Source of the DNA: Dactylosporangium fulvum
GTDB lineage: Bacteria > Actinomycetota > Actinomycetes > Mycobacteriales > Micromonosporaceae
Length of the DNA stretch: 64,000 nucleotides
Reading direction: 5' to 3'
Assembly: GCF_025137375.1 (NCBI RefSeq)
Contig: NZ_CP073720.1
Location: 3,744,501-3,808,500 of the forward strand
The position numbers were made by a program, and so were the translations under genes. Below are positions 12,850-22,101 of this stretch, piece by piece. Numbering within the stretch: position 1 is the first letter of the stretch; each line of letters opens with the position of its first letter. The notes under the pieces were generated by a model that saw only the letters and a list, made by a program, of their open reading frames with translations, was not told the origin of the DNA and ran no database searches.

Positions 12850-13419
12850 ATGAGCCGGCCGAGCTTCAGCGACCTGCCCGCCGTTTTCCCGGACTGGTCG
12901 CCGTATCCCGACCTGGAGTCCGCGGCCCGGGCCTACCTGCGGGATCCGGACATCGCGCTGGATGCGATGGCGGGTGTACTGCGGGGGCAGAGCGTGCTGG
13001 GCTTCACCCTCGAGCGGTTCGTCAACGACGTCAACGGCGTGTGGCAGGAGGTCGTGGTCTGCGACGGCACGCGGCTCATCCTGTGGCACGGCGAGGACAT
13101 CCCGCCGGAGGAGGCGCCGCCGGGCTCGATGACGTCGTCGCTGCGGGTGGTGGCCCTGTCGGCGGTGACCGAGGTCGGCTGCCGGCGACGGATCAGCCGG
13201 CAGCCCAACGGCGTGGCACGGGTCGACAGCGTCGACGTCTACCTGCTGCTGACCTCGCTGGACGAGGCGAACGTCGCCGCGGAGGAGGCCGGGTCGGTCA
13301 TCCGCCACGACGCGCTGCGCTTCGGCAAGACCCTCGACGACGGCGGTGCGGGCCAGATCGCCCGGCTGGAGGAGTTCGCCCGGCTGGTCGCCTCACTCGT
13401 CGGCAAGCCGATGCTGTAG
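12850..13419 (+). CDS. Conserved actinobacterial hypothetical protein
   Basis: 189-residue soluble, acidic protein, 22 bp after trmI and probably in the same operon. No signal peptide or membrane helix. I recognise the layout as a protein usually found beside the actinobacterial proteasome genes (possibly the DUF5998 family), but I cannot assign a function. The ATG at 12850 was used; an earlier ATG at 12824 runs into a stop after nine codons. Confidence 0.8.
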   Translation: MSRPSFSDLPAVFPDWSPYPDLESAARAYLRDPDIALDAMAGVLRGQSVLGFTLERFVNDVNGVWQEVVVCDGTRLILWHGEDIPPEEAPPGSMTSSLRVVALSAVTEVGCRRRISRQPNGVARVDSVDVYLLLTSLDEANVAAEEAGSVIRHDALRFGKTLDDGGAGQIARLEEFARLVASLVGKPML

Positions 13420-13424
13420 GAGCC

Positions 13425-13733
13425 TCAGTCCTCCGCGTTGGGGCCGGCGACGGGTGCGTCGTCGGCCGCGCGGTGCACGTGGATGCAGTCGCCGGGGCAC
13501 TCCTTGGCCGCGTCGATGACCTCGAGCCGCAGGTGGGCGGGCACGTCCACCCGGCTGCCCGGCGCCAGGAGCAACTCGCCGTCGGGCCCCTTCACGTAGG
13601 CGAGGCCGTCGACGTCGAACTCGAAAACCTCCGGGGCATACTGCACACAGAGGCCGTCGCCGGTGCAGAGGTCCTGGTCAACCCATACTTCGAGGGCCTG
13701 CTCGGTGGTCTGTCCGGTCGTGTCCACGCTCAC
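13425..13733 (-). CDS. Small ferredoxin ([3Fe-4S]/[4Fe-4S] type)
   Basis: 102-residue electron carrier. Cys ligands appear as C-TGDGL-C near the N-terminus and the ECPGDCIHV motif near the C-terminus, the pattern of P450-associated 3Fe-4S ferredoxins. An acidic insertion lies between them. The GTG at 13733 was chosen because TAGCGT (13746-13741) stands 7 nt upstream as a -10 box and the family is about this long; the same frame stays open far upstream without conservation. It is divergent from the proteasome ATPase gene. Redox partner unknown. Confidence 0.9.
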   Translation of the reverse strand: MSVDTTGQTTEQALEVWVDQDLCTGDGLCVQYAPEVFEFDVDGLAYVKGPDGELLLAPGSRVDVPAHLRLEVIDAAKECPGDCIHVHRAADDAPVAGPNAED

Positions 13734-13947
13734 GACTACGACGCTACCCGACGCCCGGCCATCCGGCGCAGGACCCGTGACGCACACCGCAGCGGGCCGG
13801 CGAGGGCACGAAAAAGGGTGTCGGACAGGGCACTTCACCGTCCAGGATTTGTAAACACCCTGTGGCGCACGTGTTCGAAGGGGCCCGAACCGGCGATCAG
13901 CAGTTAGTGTTAGAGCACAACGTTCAAAGCCCCCGGGGAGGTGGGAC

Positions 13948-15714
13948 GTGGCACGCAGCGACGACGCGGAGACGCGCGCCGCACGATGGGAGAAGGACGC
14001 CCACGATCTCTCCACGCAGGTCGCGTTTCTTCAAGAGGAACTCGCCCTGGTGCGGCGCAAGCTGACGGAGACACCGCGGCACGTGCGGCAGCTCGAGGAG
14101 CGGCTCGCCGCAGCGCAGGCGCAGATTGCCCGGCTGACCGAAAACAACGAGCGGCTCGTGGCCACCCTCAAGGAGGCCAGGGCCCAGATCGTGACGCTGA
14201 AGGAAGAGGTGGACCGCCTGGCACAGCCGCCGAGCGGTTACGGCGTCTTCCTCGCCCGCCATGACGACGGCACTGTCGACGTCTTCACAGGTGGGCGCAA
14301 GCTGCGCGTGGCAGTCTCCCCGGCCATCGAGGTCGAGGAACTGCGTCGCGGCCAGGAGGTCCTGCTCAATGACGCCCTGAACATCGTCGACGCGCTCGGG
14401 TTCGAGCGGGCCGGTGAGGTCGTCATGTTGAAGGAGGTCCTCGAGGGTGGGGACCGCGCTCTTGTCATCTCGCACGCCGACGAGGAGCGGATCGTCCACC
14501 TGGCGGACATCCTCGTCGACGCGCCGTTGCGCGCCGGCGACTCGCTCATGATCGAGCCCCGCTCTGCGTATGCGTATGAGCGGATCCCGAAGAGTGAGGT
14601 CGAGGAGCTCGTGCTGGAGGAGGTGCCCGACGTCGACTACACCGACATCGGTGGTCTCACCCGGCAGATCGAGCAGATCCGCGACGCGGTGGAGCTTCCG
14701 TTCCTGCACGCCGATCTGTTCCGGGAGCACCTGCTTCGCCCGCCGAAGGGCGTTCTGCTCTACGGCCCGCCCGGCTGTGGCAAGACGCTCATCGCCAAGG
14801 CGGTGGCCAACTCGCTGGCCAAGAAGATCGCCGAGAAGCGCGGCGAGGAGCGCCGGACCAGCTACTTCCTCAACATCAAGGGCCCTGAGCTGCTCAACAA
14901 GTACGTCGGCGAGACCGAGCGGCACATCCGGCTCATCTTCCAGCGCGCCCGTGAGAAGGCGAGCGAGGGCACGCCGGTCATCGTGTTCTTCGACGAGATG
15001 GACTCGGTGTTCCGGACCCGTGGCTCGGGGGTCTCCTCCGACGTCGAGAACACGATCGTGCCGCAGCTGCTGAGCGAGATCGACGGCGTCGAGGGCCTGG
15101 AGAACGTCATCGTCATCGGCGCCTCGAACCGCGAGGACATGATCGACCCGGCGATTCTGCGCCCGGGCCGGTTGGACGTCAAGATCAAGATCGAGCGTCC
15201 GGACGCCGAGGCGGCGAAGGACATCTTCTCCAAGTACATCCTGGAGAGCGTGCCGCTGCACAAGGACGACCTCACCGAGCACGGTGAGTCGGCCGAGGCC
15301 ACGGTCAGCGCCATGATCGACGCGGTGGTCCTGCGGATGTACTCCGAGACCGAGGAGAACAGGTTCCTCGAGGTCACCTACGCAAATGGTGACAAGGAGG
15401 TCCTGTACTTCAAGGACTTCAACTCCGGCGCGATGATCCAGAACATCGTCGACCGGGCGAAGAAGATGGCGATCAAGGACTTCCTCGGCAACGGGCAGAA
15501 GGGCATGCGCCTCCAGCACCTGCTCGACTCCTGCGTCGACGAGTTCCGTGAGAACGAGGACCTGCCGAACACCACCAACCCGGACGACTGGGCGCGGATC
15601 TCCGGCAAGAAGGGCGAGCGGATCGTGTACATCCGCACGCTCGTCTCCGGCGGCAAGGGCGCCGAGGCCGGCAGGTCGATAGAGACGGCCACCAACACCG
15701 GCCAATACCTGTAA
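13948..15714 (+). CDS. mpa: Proteasome-associated AAA+ ATPase (Mpa/ARC)
   Basis: 588-residue hexameric unfoldase that binds pupylated proteins and threads them into the 20S core. An N-terminal coiled coil (about 15-85) is the Pup-binding part. OB-fold interdomain follows (about 90-240), then the AAA+ module with Walker A GPPGCGKT and Walker [11 protein letters not shown]. The C-terminus is GQYL, the proteasome-docking motif. GTG start at 13948 with GGGGAGG at a good distance. A clear intrinsic terminator follows at 15731. Confidence 0.98.
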   Translation: MARSDDAETRAARWEKDAHDLSTQVAFLQEELALVRRKLTETPRHVRQLEERLAAAQAQIARLTENNERLVATLKEARAQIVTLKEEVDRLAQPPSGYGVFLARHDDGTVDVFTGGRKLRVAVSPAIEVEELRRGQEVLLNDALNIVDALGFERAGEVVMLKEVLEGGDRALVISHADEERIVHLADILVDAPLRAGDSLMIEPRSAYAYERIPKSEVEELVLEEVPDVDYTDIGGLTRQIEQIRDAVELPFLHADLFREHLLRPPKGVLLYGPPGCGKTLIAKAVANSLAKKIAEKRGEERRTSYFLNIKGPELLNKYVGETERHIRLIFQRAREKASEGTPVIVFFDEMDSVFRTRGSGVSSDVENTIVPQLLSEIDGVEGLENVIVIGASNREDMIDPAILRPGRLDVKIKIERPDAEAAKDIFSKYILESVPLHKDDLTEHGESAEATVSAMIDAVVLRMYSETEENRFLEVTYANGDKEVLYFKDFNSGAMIQNIVDRAKKMAIKDFLGNGQKGMRLQHLLDSCVDEFRENEDLPNTTNPDDWARISGKKGERIVYIRTLVSGGKGAEAGRSIETATNTGQYL

Positions 15715-15730
15715 CTGCGATGCTGTGCGG

Positions 15731-15769
15731 AGCGGGCGGTGATCTTGTGGTCACCGCCCGCTGTTTTTT
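15731..15769 (+). terminator. Intrinsic terminator after mpa
   Basis: Perfect 12-bp stem AGCGGGCGGTGA / TCACCGCCCGCT with an 8-nt loop, followed by GTTTTTT. It implies dop is transcribed from its own promoter. Confidence 0.92.
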
Positions 15770-15817
15770 CGACCAAACTGGCCCGCCCGGTGTGGGCCGA
15801 GTGCCAGTCCGTGCGAC

Positions 15818-15823
15818 TAGGGT
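15818..15823 (+). promoter_or_regulatory. -10 hexamer of dop, leaderless layout
   Basis: TAGGGT lies 6 nt before the ATG of dop and 50 bp after the mpa terminator, so transcription should begin at or next to the start codon. Confidence 0.6.
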
Positions 15824-15829
15824 TGTGGC

Positions 15830-17347
15830 ATGAGTGTGCGGCGTGTGATGGGCACCGAGGTCGAATACGGTGTTTCGGTGCCCGGCCAGCCGGGGGCAAA
15901 CCCGATGGTGACGTCCTCCCAGGTGGTCAATGCCTACGGGGCACGACCCGAGCTCACCAAGGGCGGCCGGGCCCGGTGGGACTACGAGGAGGAGTCCCCG
16001 CTGCGCGATGCGCGGGGATTCACCTATTCGGGTGCTCTTTACGATCCGGCGGAGGCGCTGGCGGACGAGGACCTCGGCCTCGCCAACGTGATACTGACCA
16101 ACGGCGCCCGGCTCTACGTCGACCACGCCCACCCGGAGTATTCGACGCCGGAGGTGACTAACCCGCGGGACGTCGTCCTGTGGGACAAGGCCGGCGAGCG
16201 GGTGATGGCGGAGGCGTCCCGGCGCGCCGCGACGATCCCCGGCACGCTGCCGATCCACCTCTACAAGAACAATACGGACAACAAGGGCGCCAGCTACGGC
16301 GCCCACGAAAATTACCTGATGCGGCGGCAGACCCCGTTCGCCGACATCGTCATGCACCTCACCCCGTTTTTCGTCACCCGGCAGATCGTGTGCGGTGCGG
16401 GACGGGTCGGCATCGGGCAGGACGGCTCCGGCCCCGGCTTCCAGATCTCGCAGCGCGCCGACTTCTTCGAGGTCGAGGTCGGGCTCGAGACCACGCTCAA
16501 GCGCCCCATCATCAACACCCGTGACGAGCCGCACGCCGACGCCGACAAGTATCGGCGGCTCCACGTCATCCTCGGCGACGCCAACCTGTCGGAGATCTCG
16601 ACCTACCTGAAGGTCGGCGCCACCTCGCTCATCCTCGGCATGATCGAGGAGAAGGCGCTCCCCGGCGACCTGGGCATCGCCGACCCGGTCTCCGAGCTCA
16701 AGGCGGTCAGCCACGATCCCGAGCTCAAGCACCTCATCCGCATGCGTGACGGGCGCCGTCTGTCCGCGCTCGACATCCAGTGGGCCTTCTACGAGCGGGC
16801 CCGCGCCTTTGTCGAGAACCGCGAGGGTGACGACGTCGACGAGATCACGGCCGACGTGCTCGACCGCTGGGAGAGCGTGCTCGACCGGCTCGGCCGTGAC
16901 CCGATGCTGTGCGCCGGCGAGCTCGACTGGGTCGCCAAGCTGCGCCTGCTCGAGGGCTACCGCGAGCGTGAGTCCCTCGGCTGGTCGTCGCACAAGCTCC
17001 AGCTGGTCGACCTCCAGTACTCCGACGTCCGTCCCGAGAAGGGGTTGTACCAGCGGCTGGTCGCCCGCGGGTCGATGGCCACGCTGTTCTCCGAGGAGGA
17101 GATCCAGCGCGCCATCGTCGAGCCGCCGGACGACACCCGAGCCTATTTCCGGGGCCGCTGCCTGGCGAAATACCCCGCAGAGGTGGTGGCCGCGAGCTGG
17201 GACTCGGTCATCTTCGACGTGGGCCGGGAGTCGCTCGTGCGGGTGCCGATGATGGAGCCCGAGCGTGGGACCAAGAAGCACGTTGGTGCGCTGTTCGATC
17301 GGTGCCCGAGCGCGAAGGATCTGCTCGAAGCGATCACTTCCGGGTAA
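15830..17347 (+). CDS. dop: Pup deamidase/depupylase
   Basis: 505-residue carboxylate-amine-ligase-fold enzyme. The N-terminal [10 protein letters not shown] strand is the Dop/PafA nucleotide-binding signature, and an insertion near residues 40-80 (the Dop loop) distinguishes it from the PafA paralogue at 31483. Dop hydrolyses the isopeptide bond between Pup and substrate lysine and, where Pup ends in Gln, deamidates it. Here Pup ends in Glu, so only the depupylase activity would be needed. Located directly upstream of pup. Confidence 0.97.
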   Translation: MSVRRVMGTEVEYGVSVPGQPGANPMVTSSQVVNAYGARPELTKGGRARWDYEEESPLRDARGFTYSGALYDPAEALADEDLGLANVILTNGARLYVDHAHPEYSTPEVTNPRDVVLWDKAGERVMAEASRRAATIPGTLPIHLYKNNTDNKGASYGAHENYLMRRQTPFADIVMHLTPFFVTRQIVCGAGRVGIGQDGSGPGFQISQRADFFEVEVGLETTLKRPIINTRDEPHADADKYRRLHVILGDANLSEISTYLKVGATSLILGMIEEKALPGDLGIADPVSELKAVSHDPELKHLIRMRDGRRLSALDIQWAFYERARAFVENREGDDVDEITADVLDRWESVLDRLGRDPMLCAGELDWVAKLRLLEGYRERESLGWSSHKLQLVDLQYSDVRPEKGLYQRLVARGSMATLFSEEEIQRAIVEPPDDTRAYFRGRCLAKYPAEVVAASWDSVIFDVGRESLVRVPMMEPERGTKKHVGALFDRCPSAKDLLEAITSG

Positions 17348-17394
17348 GTTCGATACAGCGGTTGGTTTGGTGGTCCCCCCGAGGAGGATGAGGC

Positions 17395-17610
17395 ATGGCT
17401 ACGAGGGAAACGGGCGGGCAGTCCCAATCCGGGAAGTCGCGGCGCACGGAGGAAGAGGAAGTCGTCGCGCCTGAGGTCAACCCGGAGGTGGCCGAGCGGG
17501 TCGAGCAGATCGGCGAGGACGTCGACGACCTCCTCGACGAGATCGACTCCGTGCTCGAGGAGAACGCCGAAGAGTTCGTCCGCGGATACGTGCAGAAGGG
17601 CGGCGAGTAG
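17395..17610 (+). CDS. pup: Prokaryotic ubiquitin-like protein Pup
   Basis: 71-residue, highly acidic, intrinsically disordered modifier. The C-terminal half ([20 protein letters not shown]) is the Mpa-binding helix, and the last residues are YVQKGGE. The terminal Glu is the residue PafA couples to target lysines; it is encoded directly (GAG before TAG) rather than as Gln. ATG start at 17395 preceded by a GGAGGATGAGG site. It is followed by GC hairpins before prcB. Confidence 0.98.
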   Translation: MATRETGGQSQSGKSRRTEEEEVVAPEVNPEVAERVEQIGEDVDDLLDEIDSVLEENAEEFVRGYVQKGGE

Positions 17611-17627
17611 CCGTCACCGCTGAGCGA

Positions 17628-17659
17628 CCCGCCCGTCCGGCCGCAGCCGGGCGGGCGGG
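17628..17659 (+). terminator. GC hairpin after pup
   Basis: Stem CCCGCCCGTCCGGC / GCCGGGCGGGCGGG with a 4-nt loop and no U-run, 18 bp after the pup stop. It could terminate or protect the abundant pup message before prcB. Another inverted pair (AAACCGGG... / ...CCCCGGTTT) lies at about 17697-17732; the rest of the 242-bp gap is presumably the prcB promoter region. Confidence 0.5.
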
Positions 17660-17852
17660 CCGTATCAGTCCGCTGCGCGCGGGCAGCCGCGCGCACAAAC
17701 CGGGTTTCCGCCACGGGCTGAACCCCGGTTTCGCGCAGAGCGTCGTGGCGCACCGCCGTGCGGCGCGGACACGGTGCCCCGGCGGCGTATTGTTGGCCCA
17801 CCAGAGTCGATCACCGCGGTCGATCAGCGACCCATCATTGAGAGGAGCTCCG

Positions 17853-18692
17853 TTGCCGACGGGTCTTGACCATTCCGGGCGTCTGCCTGCCGCGTTCCAC
17901 GCCGCAGGGACCTCGTCGTTCAGCGAGTTCCTGACACAGGTGGCGCCCGACATGCTCCCGGGCCGGCGGCCCCTGCCGCCGGGAATGGCGGCCGACGTGA
18001 GCGCACACGCCACCACGATCGTCGCGGTCACCTGCGCCGACGGTGTGCTCATGGGCGGCGACCGGCGCGCGACGATGGGCAACCTCATCGCCCAGCGCGA
18101 CATCGAGAAGGTCTTCGCCGCCGACGCCTACTCCCTGGTCGGCATGGCCGGCACCGCCGGCTTCGGCCTGGAGATGATGCGCCTGTTCCAGGTCGAGCTG
18201 GAGCACTACGAGAAGATCGAGAGCTCGATGCTCTCGATCGAGGCCAAGGCCAACCGGCTGGCCAGCATGGTCCGCAACAACCTCGGCGCCGCGATGCAGG
18301 GCCTGGCCGTCGTGCCGCTGTTCGCCGGGTTCGACACCGACGCCAAGTCGGTCGACAAGGCCGGCCGCATCTTCAGCTTCGACGTCGCCGGCGGCGTCTA
18401 CGAGGAGCGCGGCTACGACTCGATCGGCTCCGGCTCGCTGTTCGCGAAGTCGTCGCTCAAGAAGCGGTACCGGCCCGGCGTCACCACCGACGAGGCCGTG
18501 AAGCTCGCGATCGAGGCGCTCTACGACGCGGCCGACGACGACACCGCCACCGGCGGCCCGGACCTGCTGCGGGGCATCTTCCCGGTCATCATGACGGCGA
18601 CGGTCGAGGGCACCCGGCGGTATACGGACGAGGAGATCAAGACCGTCGCCGAGCAGATCATCGCCGAGCGCGCCGAGAACCCCGGCGCCTGA
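17853..18692 (+). CDS. prcB: 20S proteasome beta subunit
   Basis: Catalytic subunit of the 20S core. With the TTG start at 17853 (AGGAG seven to eight bases upstream) the precursor is 279 residues: a 53-residue propeptide followed by TTIVAV, whose first Thr (Thr54) becomes the N-terminal nucleophile after autocleavage. Lys and Asp residues typical of Ntn hydrolases follow ([10 protein letters not shown]). A longer frame from 17745 lacks conservation. prcA follows after 39 bp, so both subunits are co-transcribed. Confidence 0.96.
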   Translation: MPTGLDHSGRLPAAFHAAGTSSFSEFLTQVAPDMLPGRRPLPPGMAADVSAHATTIVAVTCADGVLMGGDRRATMGNLIAQRDIEKVFAADAYSLVGMAGTAGFGLEMMRLFQVELEHYEKIESSMLSIEAKANRLASMVRNNLGAAMQGLAVVPLFAGFDTDAKSVDKAGRIFSFDVAGGVYEERGYDSIGSGSLFAKSSLKKRYRPGVTTDEAVKLAIEALYDAADDDTATGGPDLLRGIFPVIMTATVEGTRRYTDEEIKTVAEQIIAERAENPGA

Positions 18693-18731
18693 TCCCACCG
18701 ACCAGACCGAACCGAAGGAGAACCCGCCACC

Positions 18732-19598
18732 GTGGCCATGCAGTTCTACGCCTCGCCCGAGCAGATCATGCGGGATCGCTCGGAATACGCGCGCAAAGGC
18801 ATCGCGCGTGGTCGCAGTGTCGTGGTGCTCAGCTACGAGGGAGGCGTGCTCTTCGTCGCCGAGAACCTGTCGACCGCCCTGCACAAGGTCAGCGAGATCT
18901 ACGACCGGATCGGCTTCGCCGCCGTCGGCCGCTACCCGGAGTTCGAAAACCTCCGCTCGGCCGGCGTCCGGCTCGCCGACCTGCACGGGTATTCGTATGC
19001 GCGGCGCGACGTCACCGGCCGGCAGATCGCCAACGTCTACGCGCGCACCCTCGGCGCCATCTTCACCGAGCAGCAGAAGCCCTTCGAGGTCGAGATCTGC
19101 GTCGCCGAGGTGGGCGCGACGGTGGAGGACGACGAGCTCTACCGCATCACCTACGACGGGTCCGTCCAGGACGAGCCTGGCCTGGTGACGATGGGCGGCC
19201 AGTCCGACGCCATCTCCGGTGCCATCAAGTCCCGCCTGCGGCCCGACCAGACGCTCGCTGAGGCCTTGAAACTGGCGGTGGAGGGTCTGGCCAGCGTCGG
19301 CGGGGAAAACAGCCAGCCGCGCAAGCTGACGGCCAACCAGCTCGAGGTCGCGATCCTCGACCGCAACCGCTCGGGCCGGACCTTCCGCCGACTGACCGGG
19401 CTCGCCCTGACCGCGATCCTGGAGGACACCACCGCCAAGCCGGCGGCCACCCCGGAGGCGGGCCTGGAGGACAAGCCCCAGCCGCCGGCCTCCCCGAGCA
19501 CCCCGGCCGACAACGCCTCCGGCCCGGCCCCCTCCACGCCTGAGGGCTCCGGGGAGGATTCGGGCAAGGCCGCCGACGACAACGGAAACGACGAGTAG
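18732..19598 (+). CDS. prcA: 20S proteasome alpha subunit
   Basis: 288-residue non-catalytic ring subunit that gates the 20S core and docks Mpa. The N-terminal [21 protein letters not shown] segment matches mycobacterial PrcA. Residues from about 238 to the end are a Pro/Ala/Asp-rich low-complexity tail longer than in Mycobacterium, so any C-terminal docking role is unclear. GTG at 18732 follows GGAG by 11 nt; an ATG two codons later is an equal candidate. A strong hairpin (19611-19645) ends the operon. Confidence 0.95.
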   Translation: MAMQFYASPEQIMRDRSEYARKGIARGRSVVVLSYEGGVLFVAENLSTALHKVSEIYDRIGFAAVGRYPEFENLRSAGVRLADLHGYSYARRDVTGRQIANVYARTLGAIFTEQQKPFEVEICVAEVGATVEDDELYRITYDGSVQDEPGLVTMGGQSDAISGAIKSRLRPDQTLAEALKLAVEGLASVGGENSQPRKLTANQLEVAILDRNRSGRTFRRLTGLALTAILEDTTAKPAATPEAGLEDKPQPPASPSTPADNASGPAPSTPEGSGEDSGKAADDNGNDE

Positions 19599-19610
19599 TC
19601 CCGACGAGAC

Positions 19611-19645
19611 AGAGGGCCGCCGCCCGAGTCGGGTGGCGGCCCTCT
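19611..19645. terminator. Hairpin after prcA
   Basis: AGAGGGCCGCC... paired with ...GGCGGCCCTCT, 17-nt arms with one G-U and a minimal loop. It lies between convergent prcA and the minus-strand polysaccharide genes and could serve both. Confidence 0.75.
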
Positions 19646-19880
19646 GCGGTCGTTGGCCTCCCGGGCCCGCTCAGCCGCGGGATCACCACCGACAGCATGC
19701 GCATCGCCCACGTGCGAGAGCCGGATGCGTGCAACGCCCCTGACGGCCACGTTTCGGCCGTCGTCGCGGACGCCTCGGCCTGCGCGGCCCGGGCAGCGGT
19801 GTCGCCGCCGGATACGCGCCCGGTGCCAGGAGCAGGAGCCTCGCGGACTCCTGGGCGCTCCTGGCGCGGTTCTGCCGCCG

Positions 19881-21917
19881 CTACGGATACGTGATCGGCA
19901 CGACTTCCACCCGAATGCCCGGGTCCGTCTGCCGGACACGCTCGACCGCCTGTGACACCAGCGGCGCGTTGGTGACGAACCGCACCGGGTGCGGGCTGTC
20001 CCGAATGAACTGCTCCAGCTCCGCCTGGCTCTTGGTCGGCGTCGGCAGCAGCCAGAGGGTGACCCGCCACGCCCGTCCGTGGTTGTTGTAGAGCACCGAC
20101 AACCACAGCGTCCCGTTGTAGGAGGTCATTGCGTCGTAGCGGCCGTTGACGTACAGCACCGTCACGTAACCGTCGCTGTCCGGCGCCCTGTTGTACGTGG
20201 TGACGATGGCGTTCGCCGGGTCGGCGAAGTTGTTGAGGTCGCGGACGTACGACTCGCCCCAGCTCCGGCCGTTGGGCGGATGCCGGAACCCTGTGTTGGC
20301 GGCCGTCGGCCCGGCGAAGAAGATCGCGCCGACGAGCAGAACCACCGCGGCGATCGCGGACGGTGCGAGCCCGGCCAGCCAACGCCGGCCACGCCGCTTC
20401 GGCACCCGGATCGCCTCCTGCGCCAGGAGCACCGTCGCGCCCGCGCCGACCAGCAGCACCAGCAGCAGTTCGTGCAGTGACTTCTCGTAGTAGTACCGGG
20501 TGGGGTGGCCGATGGTGGCCACGAAGAGCGCCGCGGCGTATGCGACATTCGTCGCCACCCAGACCAGCATCATCCGCCAAGCCGGGCTGCGCCGGGCGGT
20601 CCGGCGGCCGACCAGCCCGGCCAGAACCGCGGCCAGCAGTCCTGTCAGCAGCAGGCCGTTCATCGGCTCGACGCCGCCCTCGCGGGTCAGTTGCTCGACC
20701 GAACTTGCCTGGCGCAGGTTGACCAATGGCGCGAACAGCGCGACCGGTCCGCCGACGAGGATCGCGCCGAGCGCCCAGCGCCAATGCCTCAGCAGTTGGC
20801 GGCGGTAGCCGATCGCCCAGATCACCACGGCCACCGACGTGCTGAGCAGGAACAGGTAGTAGGTCATGGAAACGGTGCACAGCAGTGCCGCGGCCGTGAC
20901 GATCTGTTCGCGCGGATCGCTCAACGGACGTGACAGCATCGCGATGAGCAAGGCGAAGGGCCCGAAGACGGCGACCTCGCTGACGAAGCCGTGGGTGAAG
21001 ATGGGGATGCCGTCGCCGAAGAACAGGAAACCGGTGACGATCGCGGCCACGGGCAGGAACAGCCAGCCACGCAACCGCTGCCCGCCCACCCACCGGGCGG
21101 CCCACATGACGCAGGCGATGCTCAGCGCAAGGCTCAATGCATACAGCAACGCGAAGTTGTGCAGGTGGGTGAGCGACGTGCCGTAGCTCGAGCTGGAGTG
21201 GACGAAGTTGTTGATCAGCGCGAACGTCACGTGCGCGCCCTGCGGATAGGTGGCGAAGCCCGCCTGGAGCGGCACCGCCATCTCCGACTGGTGAAACGCC
21301 AGCAGGCCGCCGTTGCGGTAGATGTTGTCGTAGATGCCGAAGTGCCGGGCGGCGTCCTCGCCGAGCGCGAGCACCTTCAACGCGGAGGTCGGGCCCGACG
21401 CGAGCGGTCGCAGGAGCAGCACCGCCGCCAGCGCCGAGACACCGGCCAGAACCACGTCGGACGGATCGATCCGGGCCGGCAACCTGGGCCGGCGCCCCGT
21501 GACGACCGCGACCAGGACCAACGTGGTGAGCGCCGTCCCGGCCACCGGCACCGGCTCGAGACCCCATGGCCAGACCGAGAACAGCAGCGAGGCGAGGCTG
21601 ACCACGCCGCTGAGCACGGCGAAGGCGATCACCAACCGGTCGATCAGGGTCCGGCCGGCGCGAAGCAGCGATGCCGTGCCGACCCAGACCAGCACCGGCA
21701 GCAGCACGTCGAGCCCGACCTGATGGGTCGCGACGGGGACGACCCATGCGGCGGCGACGCCGACCAGGCCGAACCGCACCGGCTGGAGCCATCCGCGTTC
21801 GGTCGGCTCCAGCCTGGTCTGATCCCGGCCCGGCACCCGATCCGCGTGGGGTCGGGCCTCGTGGTCCGCAGGCTTGGGAGACGCTTGCTCGCCCTCCTTG
21901 AACACCGGCGTGGTCAC
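19881..21917 (-). CDS. Large multi-spanning membrane protein, glycosyltransferase-like (paralogue of 24240-26246)
   Basis: About 678 residues with roughly a dozen hydrophobic helices and a soluble C-terminal region, resembling GT-C-type polyprenyl-phosphate-sugar glycosyltransferases or polymer-assembly proteins. It shares LLFSVWPWGLEPV and the loop KVLALGEDAARHFGIYDNIY with the 24240-26246 protein (LIPGEDMSRHFLLFDMI). The GTG at 21917 was preferred over 21935 because CAGGGGAG lies 7 nt before it and the N-terminus (MTTPV) then parallels the paralogue (MTTVT). Acceptor and donor unknown; the rhamnose genes nearby suggest cell-envelope glycan synthesis. Confidence 0.75.
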   Translation of the reverse strand: MTTPVFKEGEQASPKPADHEARPHADRVPGRDQTRLEPTERGWLQPVRFGLVGVAAAWVVPVATHQVGLDVLLPVLVWVGTASLLRAGRTLIDRLVIAFAVLSGVVSLASLLFSVWPWGLEPVPVAGTALTTLVLVAVVTGRRPRLPARIDPSDVVLAGVSALAAVLLLRPLASGPTSALKVLALGEDAARHFGIYDNIYRNGGLLAFHQSEMAVPLQAGFATYPQGAHVTFALINNFVHSSSSYGTSLTHLHNFALLYALSLALSIACVMWAARWVGGQRLRGWLFLPVAAIVTGFLFFGDGIPIFTHGFVSEVAVFGPFALLIAMLSRPLSDPREQIVTAAALLCTVSMTYYLFLLSTSVAVVIWAIGYRRQLLRHWRWALGAILVGGPVALFAPLVNLRQASSVEQLTREGGVEPMNGLLLTGLLAAVLAGLVGRRTARRSPAWRMMLVWVATNVAYAAALFVATIGHPTRYYYEKSLHELLLVLLVGAGATVLLAQEAIRVPKRRGRRWLAGLAPSAIAAVVLLVGAIFFAGPTAANTGFRHPPNGRSWGESYVRDLNNFADPANAIVTTYNRAPDSDGYVTVLYVNGRYDAMTSYNGTLWLSVLYNNHGRAWRVTLWLLPTPTKSQAELEQFIRDSPHPVRFVTNAPLVSQAVERVRQTDPGIRVEVVPITYP

Positions 21918-22101
21918 CCGATGGCTCCCCTGCACAACGCGATCAACGTGCCCATAGGGGACTGCTCCCGTTTCTTCGGACTGCCGGACGGTCTGGATTG
22001 GACACCGGTGCCCGAGGATCGAGCGACACGCCCGACCACCGAGCCCGGCAGAGCGTACGACTCGCCGCCCCGCTACGGAAGACCGATCTGTTCAAGAAAC
22101 G

